Positions 36,301-51,300 of a stretch of 64,000 bases of DNA are shown here, in pieces. Every line of letters starts with the position of its first letter. The stretch's first letter is position 1. The notes under the pieces are model-generated. The model was given only the letters and a program-made list of their open reading frames with translations, was not told the origin of the DNA and made no database searches. This stretch comes from Gordionus sp. m RMFG-2023 (taxonomy: Eukaryota; Nematomorpha; Gordioida; Chordodea; Parachordodidae): the NCBI RefSeq assembly GCF_954871325.1, contig NC_088775.1:70843561-70907560 (forward strand), in the 5' to 3' direction. The translations under genes were made by a program, and so were the position numbers.

Positions 36301-39300
36301 TAAAAATAAGATAAAAAATATTATTCAAAAAATCAAAATACGATTGATAATTTCAAAAATTATATATTTTTCATTTATAAGATACAATTTTGTAACATTT
36401 TTTAAAATTTCTTAAAACAATCAATATGTATTGGTATTTGACACATGTTACATATGTATCTTGTCTGACTACGACAAAGCTTACAACATCACCTTTTGTT
36501 ATCGGTAATGCTTGTAACATAATGACAATAATAATTTTCAGATTTTTACTTAGTGAGGAAAATTGACTAGTACGGCTTCTACTTGTACTAATTTTTTTAT
36601 TTACCAGGGTGGTTTTCAAAAGTGTCAGTTATTTCCGTTTATGAACAAATACTACATCGCTAAAAAGCAATTAATCATAATCAATCAAAATTTGTTTATA
36701 TAATCTTTTTTTTTAATAAATTTTCAGGAACATTTTTTTAATGAATAAAAATTTGAGTAAATACCAAATAATTTATATTACATTTTTTTTAAATTTCACG
36801 ATATATATCCATAAGAGGGCATTAAATGTATAAATATGAAAATATCATCTTAGGAAGCCAGAATGATTATTGGTTAGCGCTTATTTTATATTTGGGTGTA
36901 AATACATGTGAAAAACCTAAAATTTTTTAAAAAATGATAGGTTTCTTTGACATTTATTTAATGAGTAGGTTTAGAATAATAGAAAACTTGTATGGCACAT
37001 ATGGCTGGCGTTATTGATCAAAATCTCTTCATTCTATGTTTATACATGATATTGGTGTAAGCTTAAGCATCATCCTAAAATATATTTTGAAAATATTATG
37101 ATTTAAACGAATGCCGAGAACAAAACCGACCGATAATTTACTAAATATTCTATTGATCAAATTTGCTAGTCATAAATGCAAAGATTTACTTATACATAAA
37201 AATGACCTTTTTAAAAGATATATAATAGTATAAAATGTAAATATTTATTAGATTATGGGAATGGATCCTTCCTTAAGTTTTTATGGAAGGCACAAAACAC
37301 TTCTGGTAAATTGTTTTCCATAGGGTTTTGAGTAAGTTTGCATCTTTTCATGACATGAATCCATTCTTCAAATAGATCTTTATTGTAAGAAAACATATTA
37401 TAATTTAAACATTGATACTGTGATAATCTTAATCAAAACTCTGATGTAATAGTTAGGCTATATTTCTTAATTGGATAGATATGCTTTTATTGATAATTCT
37501 AAATCTGAAGCATTTTGATCTTGAATATACAATGTGAAATATTTCATAAATTACCAATTCTTTAACATCTTCTGAACATCTATGGTAGTATATAAAATCA
37601 TCGCCATTGAAAATAAAATATATAACTTAGCGCATATATAGTAAATCACGTGATAGAAATTACTATTGGCTTAATATTTATTATGATTATCAAACCAATA
37701 TTATTTAAAAGAATACTATTGGCTGAATTTAAGTGACATTTTTTGAGAATCATATATATAAATTTTATAACTTTTAAAATTTAAATTGGAAAATATCTTA
37801 TTTCTTAAAAAATGAAAAAATTTCAAGTGTTTTTCTTTTTTCCGCTAAAAATAAACATGCTATTAACTGTTTAATCAAAAAATCGATAGCGTTTTTTATT
37901 TCTTTAAATTTATAATTTTTTATAAATAAAAATATATAATTGGCGTTATTTAAAAATTATAATATAATATATTTAATAAAAATATGAATTGTATTGGTAT
38001 TAAAATAAAAAAATTCACTTAGCATAACCAATATGATGTCCTGATGCGATATGTAAGCAAGCTGCCCATACGATATGATGATTATTAGGATGCTTTATTT
38101 TAAAATAAACATTTAAATTTTTTTTATACAAAATATAAAAAAATACCTCTTATCTTTATCGTATTCCATTTTGCAATTGAATTCCTGAGACCATAATTTG
38201 TAGGTATAGTGATGGTCCATGGGGATTCCACCATAAATCATCAGAAGCACATGTTTAGAAATAAACTAGTCTAGACCGTGGTCATAAATAAAGAGACCGA
38301 TCACATTTATTTATGACGAGTGTTGGGGGTTAGTTAATGTAATAAAAAAGAATGAAATTCCTGAGGAGATATATATTTGGTTTTTACATTCCCATAGACC
38401 ATCCCCATCCTTCTTTTACCCCGATTTAGGAATAAAGATAACCACCTATACCTAAAACGAATTATTTGTTATTCAATATTCGATTCGTATTTTACGAATA
38501 CGAATAACACAATTATTCGAATCGAATTCGAATAAGGAAAATATATTATTCGTCGAATAATTTTTTATCTATTATTCGATCGAATTATTCGAGATTATTA
38601 TTCTACTAAAATAATTTATAGTATTAATATATATTGGAAAATAATCATATATAAATCATATATTATTATTAGGAATTATTTGAAATTATTTCAATTTAAT
38701 AAAATCTCCTAGTGGAATAATGAAAATTGCGCCAAATTTTGAAACTCCATTTTAATTTATCTCATAATAGACCATTACTTTAGAAATTTTTTTTATGATA
38801 GAGATGGACGAAGAAGGTAATTTATATAACACATAACATATACAATTATAATAAACTGTTAATCCCATCACATCAAGAATGACGGGCAAAAACCTGATAT
38901 TTCTCTTTCATTTGATGATGGAGAAATCATAAATTTGACTTTTTGCCTAAGTTTTTACCACTTTATTTGTAAAATATTGCTTATGCCGTGTTATCTAAAA
39001 TGGCGAGGGACATATTGTCGATACAGGGATCTTCAATTCCATGTGAGCGACTCTTTTCTGTTGGAGCTCATATGGTTACAAAAAACAGAATGTCGTTAAA
39101 GGAGGAAACAATCCGAAAAACTTTATGTTTGAAAAATTGGCTGTTGTCAGATTTATCTTCTACATTATAGATATGAATATTATATTGATTTTTCCACATT
39201 GTATATAAATATTTTATATATGTATGCTTCTATTTTGTCTCACTAATAAAATTTGTTTGTCTTTATCCTTAGTTAAATTTTACAAAATAAATTTTATAAT

Positions 39301-42300
39301 AGATCTTTTTTAATTCATGGTAATTAAAATTTTCGAATCGAATCGAATATTCGACGAATTGAATCGAATAATCATTTTATTATTCATACGAATACGAATA
39401 ATAAATTATTCGATTCAAACGAATACGAATAATTCCATTATTCGATTCGTATTTTTGTAGGTATATAACCACCCATTAATCAAATGACAATGGTAGATTC
39501 CATAACAGCGACAGGACATATTTAAAATCTCGCCTCAGGAATTTTTATTAATAAACGCAAAATGGTAAACTTAAAAACAAGAGATATTCATTTTATAATA
39601 ATTTGTCTGTTTAAAGTAGGGTTTAACAAAAATCTTCAAAGAGCATTTGAAGATTTTTTCAATCAAAATATTGAGCAAAAATTCTTTGAAGATCATAAAA
39701 ATTGAAGATTTTTTTCGTAAAAAATTTTTTGAACTACCTTTTTTGTAAAAAAATCTTCTATGATTTTCTCCTTAATGTTTTTTTTATTTTTATTTAAAAA
39801 AAATATAAAACTGATTTTTTTAAAAATAAAATACCATAAAACAGAATGGAAAATCATTGTTTTGAAGGAAAAATAAAAGATTTATTATATTATAAAAATC
39901 CCCAATTATTTGCTCTAAATTTTTTTGATCTTCAAAAGAGCAAGATCTTTGAGCAAATGAATATTGATTAAAACCTATTTTTAGAAGCAGCGCGCTATCA
40001 TTACCACTATTTTACAAAAAATATCGCTACCGCTACTTTTTTGAAAAAAGTAGTGCGCTAAAAATATTTTTTACATATCTCTATTTCCACAAATATAAAA
40101 TATGGCTAAAATTTCAAATAATATAAAATTTATTTATTTTTTTACTGCATTATATAATCATTTCCATACTATCATCTTCAAGTCTAGAACGACGATCAGA
40201 AAGTATAAGCTATGATTAAATAATCGTACACAAGCACTTGAGAATGCAGTATTAAATTTAATATACATATTTTTTTATATCAGAAAAATTAACAAAAATA
40301 TTTATTTAAGTATTTTTAGATATAAAAAAAAGTATCTAAAAGATTTTCAATAATTTTATTATTTATTTCAAAAAAATTATATATAGTATATGGCGTTTTT
40401 GATCTGGCTAGAAGTCTAAAATTATAATAGTAAGAGAAATTATGTAGGGGATAAGTGTATGTCCATCTTTGTCTGGCTGGCCAGGCATCACCTTTAACAT
40501 TTTATCTGTTGAATTAATTTTTCTCAATATTGGCTAAAAAAGGATTGAAATAAGTATTTTTTTAGCATGTTTTGATTTATGGGCCGGGCCTAAAATTTTT
40601 TTAAAAAAATACCTGGGCCGGGCCTGTAAATTTTTTTTTTAAATACCCAGGCCGGGCCGTAAAATTTAAAAAAAAATTTATACATGAATTATTATATTCG
40701 TCAATTAGATATGGTTATAATGATTATATATAGTTATGATTAATATAATATTAGGTAAAAGTTAAAACAAGGTAACACTCATAGTATCTATTACATAATA
40801 TAATTATAGTTTTCCAGCCATGGAATAAATACGCAAAGGATAATAGTTGAATACATAATTATATAATATCATATATGTTATATTTTTTATTAATTAAAAT
40901 ATCAGTTTAATTTTTTATAAATACAATATAGTATATTCTCAAAATATTTTTGACACAAATTTTTTATAGTATCAATTTGTAATATACTAAATAGCTGTTT
41001 AGAATATAAAAAAAATATGTAAATATGCTTGCTTATTAAATAATAATACTCGCCGAAAAATATGATAAAATAAAGAGTAGATGAATTTTTTGTATATACC
41101 AGGTCGAATATAATTTTAAAAAATAAATTTTTTAAAAATATCCGTGCCTGGCCTAAAATTTTTAAACCCGGGCCGGGTCGAGCCATAAAAAATTTTTAAA
41201 AAAAAATCCGGGCCGGGCCAAAAATTTAAAAAAAACAGGGCCGAGCCGTGCAAATGGTACCTCTGCAGGCCTCTGATTTTAAGCATGTTTAACATCCGGA
41301 TAATAATTTATAAAATTTTATCATTTAATAGATGAGTTCATATATATTAGTTATTGTAATTTATAATTTAATTCTTGAATAATATTTTATGGCCAGTTGA
41401 AACATACCATGTTTGGACTGGGCCAGTTAGGCGATTACAAAACAGCCAGACGAGATTTTAGGTAAAAAAATCGGCTAAGCATATGCCTAATTAAGCTTAT
41501 CCTAAAAGTCGGCTAAGCCTAATCAGGCTTAGATATGAAATCGGATAAAACTTAATTAGTCAAAAGTTTTGCATCGGCTAATCGTCCGTCAGTGTTCCTT
41601 AAGATATGCCTAGCATTATTATTTATTTATTTTTAGTAAAATAATTTATTTTATTTATATTTAAAATTTTATTATAAAAAATCTTTTATATTTTTTTAAA
41701 ATCATTTTTGTAAAATTACCTATTTTTTTAAGTATATTAAAGGAGGTGATTTTTAAATAATTTTTTTAAAATATTTATATTAAACTTCTTTATATTATTT
41801 TATATGATCTCTTTAAGGATAATATTTTACTGTGACAATTGTCATATTTGTTATTTTTTGAGATTTTTGAAATTTTTGACAGAAAAGAGTAAAAATATCA
41901 ATAATATTGTAAAGATGTGAAATTATAAATTCAATGAAGATGTTCCTCGAAAAATGACATATTAGATTTTTTTGACAAATGGGAAAAATATGTATTTTTA
42001 ACATGTTAAATTAAAATTTCAATTAAGATGTATCATATAAAAGTGACAATTGTCATAATCGTTATTTTTTAAGTTTTTTGAATTTTTTTGAAGCAAATGG
42101 GTAAAAATATAGATTGTAAATATACTAGATTAAAATTTCATGAAGATTTACTATAGAAAAGTGACAATTGTCATGATCATTATTTTTAAAGTTTTTTAAA
42201 TTTTTTGACTTAAATGGGCTAAAATAAGTATTTTTAACATGTTTAATTAAAACTTCAGTGAAGATGTACCTTGGACAATTGTCATAATCGTTATTTTTAA

Positions 42301-45300
42301 AGTTTTTTTAATTTTTTTGATGGGTAAAAATATTGACTGTAAACATGAATTATAATTTCATGAAGATGTACCATAGAAAAGTGACAATTGTCGTAATCTT
42401 TATTCTTAATGTTTTTTGATTTTTTTTTCACGCAAATGGGTAAAAATATAGATTATCTAAATGTTAAATTAAAATTTCATGAAGATGTACCATTGAAAAG
42501 TGACAATTGTCGTAATCGTTATCTTTAAATTTTTATGAAAATGGGCAAAAATATATATTGCTAGTATGTTAAAATAAAATTTCAGCGCAGATGTACCATA
42601 AATGACAATTGTCATAATCGTTATTTTTAAAGTTTTTGGATTTTTTTTGATGAAATGGAAATATGGATTGTAAACATGTTAAATTAAAATTTCATGAAGA
42701 TGAAGCATAGAAAAGTGACAATTGTTATAATGGGTTAAAATATAGATTTTTTTAAGAACTTTTCTTAAACACGATTTCACCGTGAGTATACAAAAAATTT
42801 TTTTAACAGAATGCAAAGTTATAAATTTTAATAGATATAGAATTAAAATTTATTAGTTAAAGGAATAAGATTATGAATCCATATCTTAAAAGTTTAGAAT
42901 TTAACATGAGTTACAAACAACTAATGTTGTTAAACGATTGAGCCGATTTTTTAAAACGGCTAATTCAATATTTTCGCCAATAAAATATTACCTAAGTCTC
43001 GAGATTTCTATAATATATGTCTAGACTTTTGTTCCTTTTATGAGCAAAATCTTCTGGCTTGCATAATATTTTTCTGAGTAATTGAGTTAGCCGTTTTTAA
43101 AAATCGGCTTAAAGCGAGCCGTTTAACAACACTAGCTACAACCCTCTTTAGTAATCACCATATTTTTATCAAATTTTAAGCAGGATAAAAGGGACAACGA
43201 TTATGAGCATGGAAATTCCATTTGTTTTTTTTTGATTCGCCAAATGGTACAACATATTTCTCAAAAAAATAAGAATGTTAAAGAACGAAGATTGTGATAA
43301 TAGGCAATTTTCTGAATTATTTTAATAAAATTTAAGCAAAATATCTTGTTTTTCTCAAAAAAAATATTGGAAAACTTTAAAAATAACGATTTTGACAATT
43401 GTCACTTTCCTATGGTACATTTTCGTGAAATTTTAATTTGAAATTTTTACAATCTATATTTTAGCCCACTTGGGTCAGTTTATAATCTAACCCATTTGCT
43501 TCAAAAAGCTTTAAAAATAACGATCATAACTATTACACTTTTCTATGCTGCATCTTCATGAAATTTTAATTTAACTCTACAATCTAATCTATATCTTTAC
43601 CCATTTGCGTCAAAAAAATTCAAAAAACTTTAAAAATAACGATTATTACAATTGTCACTAATCTAAGTACATCTTCACTGAAATTTTATTTTAAATGTTA
43701 GTAATCTATATTTTTGCCCATTTGCATCAAAAAAATTTAAAAATAACGATTATGACAATTGCCACTTTTCTATGGTACATCTTTATGAAATTTTAATTAA
43801 ACATGTTTACAATCTAATTTTTACCCATCAAAATAATCCCAAAAACTTTAAAAATAATGATTATGACAATTGTAACGTATCTATGGTCACTGAAGTTTTA
43901 TTTAAACATGTTAGCAATACTTATTTAACCCATTTACGTCAAAAAAACTTTAAATATAACGATTATGATAATTGTCACTTATCTAAGATACATCTTCACT
44001 AAATTTTTATAACATGCTAGCAATACTTATTTTTGACCATTTGCGTCAAAAAATTTAAAATATTTTAAAAATAACGATTATGATAATTGTCACTTTTATA
44101 TGTTGCATCTTATTTGAAATTTTAATTTTAACATGTTAAAAATACATATTCCCATTATCGTCAAAAAAATCTAATATGCTTGAATTTCATATAATTTTTC
44201 AGGGAAATTACTTTGGATATGATCTGTACCAAAATTATTTTTAATATCAATCTCTATCATCGACATATTAAATTTTTTGAAAACTACTCCAGTGGAATGG
44301 AACAAATCCTTCCTATGTAATTTTCCTTTAATCAAAGACCCACAAAAATTTACTGATTACCGAGCCGGGCCCTCACATCCTGTGTCTCAAAGATTTTTAT
44401 GGTCCTCTTAAAAAATAAAATCATATCTAACCTCATCTTTTCCCCAAATACCTATGCGCGTACAGGCCTAACAAAAACATACTAGAGCCAATATTAGCCC
44501 TGAAAATAATTGTGCAAAAATTTTGCAAATACAAAATACCCTCCTACTTCGCATTCGTGGATTTTAGTAGAGCTTTTGATAATGTTAATCATGAAGCTCT
44601 ATGGGAAACACTGTCAGAGTGTGGCATCCTTCCTTCAGGATAAAAAAGGTGTAAAACAAGGCTACTCTATCGCCACTTTTGTTTAATATCATTAAATAAA
44701 ATCATAACAGGCGGCCTATCTAGTAGATATAGGGTCAAATGAGACGATACCTTTAGAAAGAATAATATACGCAGATGACATCGTTGTGATATTCAAAATT
44801 TTACTCTACCTATTAGAAACCGTCATAGAGTTTGACTAACGATAAATTTCAAAATTCTCCCTTCCCCAAAAGTGCCACCGCTCCAAAATATATATGAAAG
44901 TATGGAAAACAAATAGATTTCGGTCAGACTGCTTGTCTTCAACTCAACAATAATTTCTATACTACTCTATGGAGGGGACATATGGGAAATACACAAAACA
45001 GAAAATAGACGACTTCAATCCTTTATCAATAATTGCCTCCGAATAAATGGTATTTTCTACCCATAAATAATCTCAAACACCAATCTTTGGAAAACGCCAA
45101 ATAATACACCCATAAACATAACATTAAAAAACGTCGAATTAAGTTTCTAGCCCACATAATAAGAAACTCTGATCACAATCTAATACATGATGCCATAACA
45201 TAGCTTTTACATATAAAGGAAAACAGTACACAAAGTACAAATCACTATGGTACTATAAAACGATAAATGAGGTGATAGAATTAAATATCAATATGAAACA

Positions 45301-48300
45301 ATTTATAAAACTAAATAACTATAAAAAATCTTTCAAGAAACTCGTATCAAAGAGAGATACTTCAAATGAAAGATCACGTTCCAAAATTTCTCTCAATCAA
45401 ATTATATTATTAGTAGATTTTAAAAACTAAAACAAATTATTATAAAGATAAGAAATTCGAATGAGGTCATATTTTAAATTTTCACGGTATTAATTTCTTA
45501 ATTTTAATGGTAATCAATAAATCCTTTAATATATAAAGTAATCAAATGCACTAAATCTTCTCAAAATTTATTTGTAATCAAATTTAAACTTTTAAACTTA
45601 AAATTACCCATCCATCACCCTTAAGGTAATTAAATTATACGATAGTTCTTGGGTATAGGCTGTTTTTTTGCTCCGCTCTTTTTTTATTAAACCTCTAGAC
45701 GTTTAAGCAACATTTTTGGATGTTATGCGTAGAAGTACGTGCAGCTTGACCACAAACGCGTAGAGGGTTCCTCTTTTATTTTTTCACCCAAATTAAATTT
45801 GTTCAAATGAGGAAAACCTAGCGTAGCTCTGTTGAACTTTTAACGTTATAGGGCAAAAGCACCTTATATCACGTATCACGTAAATTTATAATGCACATTT
45901 TAAAATATAAATTTATATTTTGAAATAAAATAAAGTAATAAGATTGATTTTAGAATTAATTAAAAATATATTTTAATAATTTTCATATGTATTTAATTTA
46001 TTATAATTTCTACTTCGCCACTTTCTAAAGTAGCAAACTTCCGTTATCGCTATTTTTTTTAAAATGGCGCGCTAAAACTTTAGTTATTGAAAAAAGTAGA
46101 ATGCTACTTTAACAACACTGATAGTTTGTATATAAAATTTTAAAATATAGCATCCTAATAATAATCATATTCTTATGGGCTGCTACAGGACATCATATTG
46201 GTTACTCAATGATTTTAATACCATTCATTACATATTTTTATCAAATATATTGTAGTGATTTTTAAGAATAACGCCCATCTATATTATTTTTTTATTTATA
46301 AAAATAATAATTTAAATGCAATTTTAAAAATCTATTGATTTTTTTTTATTAAACAGGTAAATATAAAGGATGAACATTTCTAGCCAATATCAACATCCCC
46401 AAAAAATCCCTTCTCAACAATGTTATTTTTAATTTTTTATCGCAACTAAGAAAACACATGGAATTTTTTAATTTTTTGATATTTTTCAATGTAAAATTTA
46501 AAGGGTTATAAAATGATTTATAATATGTAACTATCTTAAGTATTTTTTTAAAAAAATAAAATTTATTGATTGCGCGATTTTCTACCTTTAAAATTTTGAT
46601 TTTATTAAAATTTACAGCATAAATAAACATGCCAAGTTTTATTCATTTTTGAGATGGTCGTCCATGACAATGGATGATTTGTAATAGAATGACCCATATT
46701 TATGTTTTATATTTGTTTGCATAATAAGATAGTATTTTTTTCTAAATACATTAAAATTACAGTCCAACTTGTTTATATTTTTTTTAAATAATCTGATTTT
46801 ACATAAAAATTTATATCCCTAATTATTTTTTTAAAAACAATTTATATAGTTACAAAAATGAATCTTGTCTCCAAACAATGGCACGAATTCGATTGTATTG
46901 TGAATCATTAGCTAGGTACGGTAAATCACCATTTCTGTATCCTTTATATGGTCTGGGGGAATTGCCCCAAGGATTTGCTAGGTATTTTAATAATTTTTTT
47001 TTTCAAATGCATAGAATATAGTTTGTATTGCATTAAACAATATATACAGGGGAGACCACGGCACATCAAATTAGATTTAAAACTAATAAAATCTATTGAA
47101 ATATGCGAAAAATATTGACTAATATCTCAAAAGTCATATATATAATTATAGTTTTTAATTCATTTCGATTTAGACATGGGAATAGTGTAAGTGAGACCAC
47201 CAGTATTTTAATGAAATATTTATTTATATATAAGGATTAAAGGAAACACTAAAAATTTATGATAAAATATTGTATAAAAAGTTATATCTTAATGATGCTA
47301 ATAGTCTTACTAGTTAAATTAATTGAATCCAAAATATTTGTGACATTAGAGGACACTAAATTATGTGGACTAAAAAGATGGCCAATTACAGATATTATTG
47401 GAGCTCTAAGCTTGAGTTTCATGATTATTATGTTTCAATTAGAAGAGATGCTTCATGAGTAATATACATGCAAAGGCTAATATATTTTGATATTGCAAAT
47501 CGTGCAATTATGTTTAAATAGATTAAGAAATTGTCTAGTGAATTTTCATAAATCACTTGATGCAGCTCTTTTGAATTTCTAAATTTTTTTTTAATATTGT
47601 CCTTTATATGAATTGAATAAAATTTTCTTAAATAATGTGTTACTTGTTATTAATTTCACGAGGGGATATATAGTGTTAAAGATAACCATAGAGCCGGTTA
47701 AACCAGTATGAAAATATTTATAACAGTTTGGTTCTCTTTTATAATTTTATTATAACGGTTTGGTTACGATTCGCCAATAATATATTCATTATGTTTTCGT
47801 GATTTAGTTTGGTTCGACACCCAGCTTTATATAAATGAATAAAATATTACTAAAAATAAATTACACGACGATTAAAAAAAAATTGAACATAAATGTGTAA
47901 TCTAACTCCAATGTTTTACCTTCTAACTAATAAAAAAAATCTTTAAATGCCCCCAATCTAAAGGCTTCTGTCTTTTAGATTTAGAAAAATATTTTTTTAC
48001 CAAAGCATCTGCTAACGACACCCCTGATAATATATCTGATAATAGTATTATATGTCATTGTCTTTTATAAGCAACAATTTTAGGTCGATATAAGTACTGA
48101 AATATATATCCAATATGCGCGAAAATTTTATTTATATTACATTTACATAGTATTATACAAAAGAATTGTAAAAATGTAAATAAGGTGTATCACATATAGC
48201 AAAAGAATAATAAAAATGTAAATAAGGTGTATCACATTTAGCAAAAGAATAATAAAAATGTAAATAAGGTGTATCACATTTAGCAAAAGAATAATAAAAA

Positions 48301-51300
48301 TGTAAATATATAAGAGGAATATAAATAAATGCTGGTTATGGTTGTTATTTTATAAAATTTGATACATTATCTAAAAAAGTATATATTTCCATTTAACTCT
48401 CTTATACATGAGTCAGATTATCAATTTTGATATTTAATTGATCATATTTTCTATTTTTTTGTAATAGCAAAATCTCACTCGAATGTTGATGTCTTTTTAA
48501 AATATTTATCACACAATAAATATTGGGATAAGCCTCATTCGCCTTTTTATTAAGGGCGTGATAATTCCGCTCCATGTAGTTGTTTGTTTTAGGATTGTCA
48601 ACTTGATACTTAAATTGATTAAAATATATTTAAATGTTGTAATACCTGGTCCATATATTTCGGAGGAATATGGCATTAACATCGACCCATGTACGATCCA
48701 TATACTCTATAAAATTAAGGATATTCAGCAGACAGCAAGCCATGATGCCCGTATACAGAACCTGGAAATAGTGAAAACAGCCTAAATATAACTTTTTGGC
48801 CATATTTTGAAACAGAAACCTGAGAATCGAAGCTGCGACCTTGTAACCAGTTTGTCAAAATCTAGGATTGGATCAAATATTATTCATGGAGCAAAATTCC
48901 ATAATTTGAAAAAATTCATTATTCCCTACATTTTTTTCATCACATATTTCTTCAATTTTCTACATTTCACAGATACCAAACAGCAACATTTTATCATTTT
49001 TGATTAAAAAAATCCTCCCTTCCCCATGTTTGGTGATGTATTCTGGTAATAATTAGGGATGTAACTTAGGGCAAATTTCCTCTATACTTTCCCTAATTTT
49101 TATATTATATTCTTTTGATAAAAGAAATCAGGATTTATATCATGTTCTAGAAAAATATTTTTTCCTCTTTATTTTTATATCATAATTGTGTTTTGTTTTT
49201 GTATATACGTTCATTTTAAATAATATAATAATAACTCAACTCCAGTAATGTTCATCGGGAGGAATTTTTTTTATTGATTGAAATATATTTAAAATTTTTA
49301 ATAATAACTGAAATAAGGAGTAGTATTGAAGGTTAAAAAGATATAGGATAAGGCTTCTAAACTAAATTAAACTAATAATTATAAATTTCTGATAAAATTA
49401 AATGAAATATATAGATAATTTCGCAACACCATTTTTATATTAAATTGTATATCTTCCATAATGCAACGTGTATTTGGAAAATAATTTCAATCTTTAAATC
49501 AGCATTAAAAATATAGTTACTAATAGATAGGATAAAAATATAATTTTAACCCTTATTAAAAAATTTTATTGTAGCAATCCCAAGTCTCATTTTCTATAAA
49601 TTAATTAAAACGGACGATGCATACGAGAATATACATTATATATCGTTAAGTAATTGTAGAATTTGGAAAAACAAAAATTAACATAATGAATGTAATGAAG
49701 AAAGCCTGGACACTTAAATATCCAATTATCGAATGCATTGGGTCTTCACCTCATAGACTTAATTTGCTTTTAAAGGATAGCAAATAAAATATTGGCAATT
49801 TATATATTAGTAGCAAGCTCAAATAATTATAAAATATGTAAAATTCAACATTCTTTTACACATTTAAGGAAAAACAACTACTTAAAGATTCCTTAAAGTT
49901 GCCTAGCCTATCCTACTCTTTGGACTGTATAGTTATGATAATTAATAGTCTGTTAAAAAAAAATTTTGCGGTAATATTCCATATTTCTTCTTGATAATGA
50001 AGTTTTTTAAATGATCTTGCACTGTACAATTTTACAGTTATCTCTAAACAAAAAGAAGAAGTCGAAGCAGTCAATTTAATTCCTCAAGCATTTATTCATA
50101 TCAGGGAATCTCTTCCGGAACAAAATTATAGATATCGAACAATTTATAAAAAAAAATCAGGGAAATTTTTGTTGTCAGGACATATATTCCCTGCTCATAT
50201 ATTTGACCCAAGATATAGCGATCAAATTTGCATGTAGCCTTGCAACCAACTTTTTTGCAACGATTCTTTTCGATAGTCGTGATACAAATAATTTTGAAAA
50301 TAAAGCTTTGGTGTAAATTTATTAAGATATGTGCTACTTCTAAAAGGAGATAACTATTGCATACAAGAAATTTAAATACTTGATCTGTATTAGAAGAGGA
50401 TTAAGTTTTGACAGATTAGATAATGTGGAGTGGTGATAATTAAATCTAGGCCAATCATGAATTTGGCATTCCACCACATTTTTTGCGACTGGTAATAAAC
50501 AGTCTTTAGTTAAATAATCATTAATCATGCCCTTGGTAGTTATATAATCCTTCTTCTGTTTGCTGAAAGCAAATATATATTTAAAATATTCTATCATTTC
50601 AAGTTATATGTATTTCAGATAGTTTTTATGGTTATCCTAAAGTGGGAATCGTAATAATATATATATACAAAAGTTCATCTAAATAAACATGGCTGTTATC
50701 ATCTTAAATATTTTGTCACCATTTTGTGAATATTTTTATGAATATACAAATTTTTCGCTATTTGAGTCGCCTACGAGAAAGGTAATATACCAATTAAAGC
50801 CAAACGTCATTGTTGTTGCAAATGGTTCAAGATAAATACAATATATAAGTGCGATAAATATACAGATTCATAAATATAAAATTCTCAATGAATGTTTAAT
50901 TTTTGGAACATTCATAAAATCGTGATGATTTTTTTTTGAAATTTTGATATATGAATACGTTTATACTAATGATGAATATTTAACTCATACAAGTGGGAAA
51001 GGCTGTTTATCTTACCTGTCGCAAAAATATGGTGGAATGTCGAATTCATGATTGACCCGGATAATGATTTAACATTCAGGTGCTTATCAAGTTATATTTT
51101 AGATACTGGAATTGAAAGTATAAAATATACAAATTTGCAATTTATAAAATATAATTATAGCTAATAGTTATCTCCCATTAGAAGTAGCACATGTCTTTAT
51201 AGATTTCAGAGACCTGCAGAGGCACCATTTGCACGGCCCGGCCCGGTTTTAAATTTTTTAGGCCCGGCCCGGATATTTTTTAAAAAAATTTTTTTACGGC

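Larger units (their letters stand above)
39606..46120. mobile_element. Candidate hAT element filled by later insertions
   Basis: The right end GCTACTTTAACAACACTG is followed by ATAGTTTG. The left candidate TCTGTTTAAAGTAG is preceded by ATAATTTG, 7 of 8 identical. Both ends have scattered GCGCGCTA and AAAAAGTAG words like the element at 58307-59970 (left about 39985-40080, right about 46010-46115). The span would contain the MITE at 39617, a BED-hAT derivative, a satellite foldback and a LINE relic. The worn left terminus keeps this tentative. Confidence 0.4.

Noticed and set aside
47259-47462. 67-codon frame in intron 6
   Set aside because: It is hydrophobic and AT-driven, with no recognisable motif, splice context or homologous copy in the window. 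The evidence is too weak for a gene call.
48558-49007. Two short plus-strand frames that could be exons of a nested gene
   Set aside because: Neither shows a domain, and no neighbouring exon with matching phase was found.
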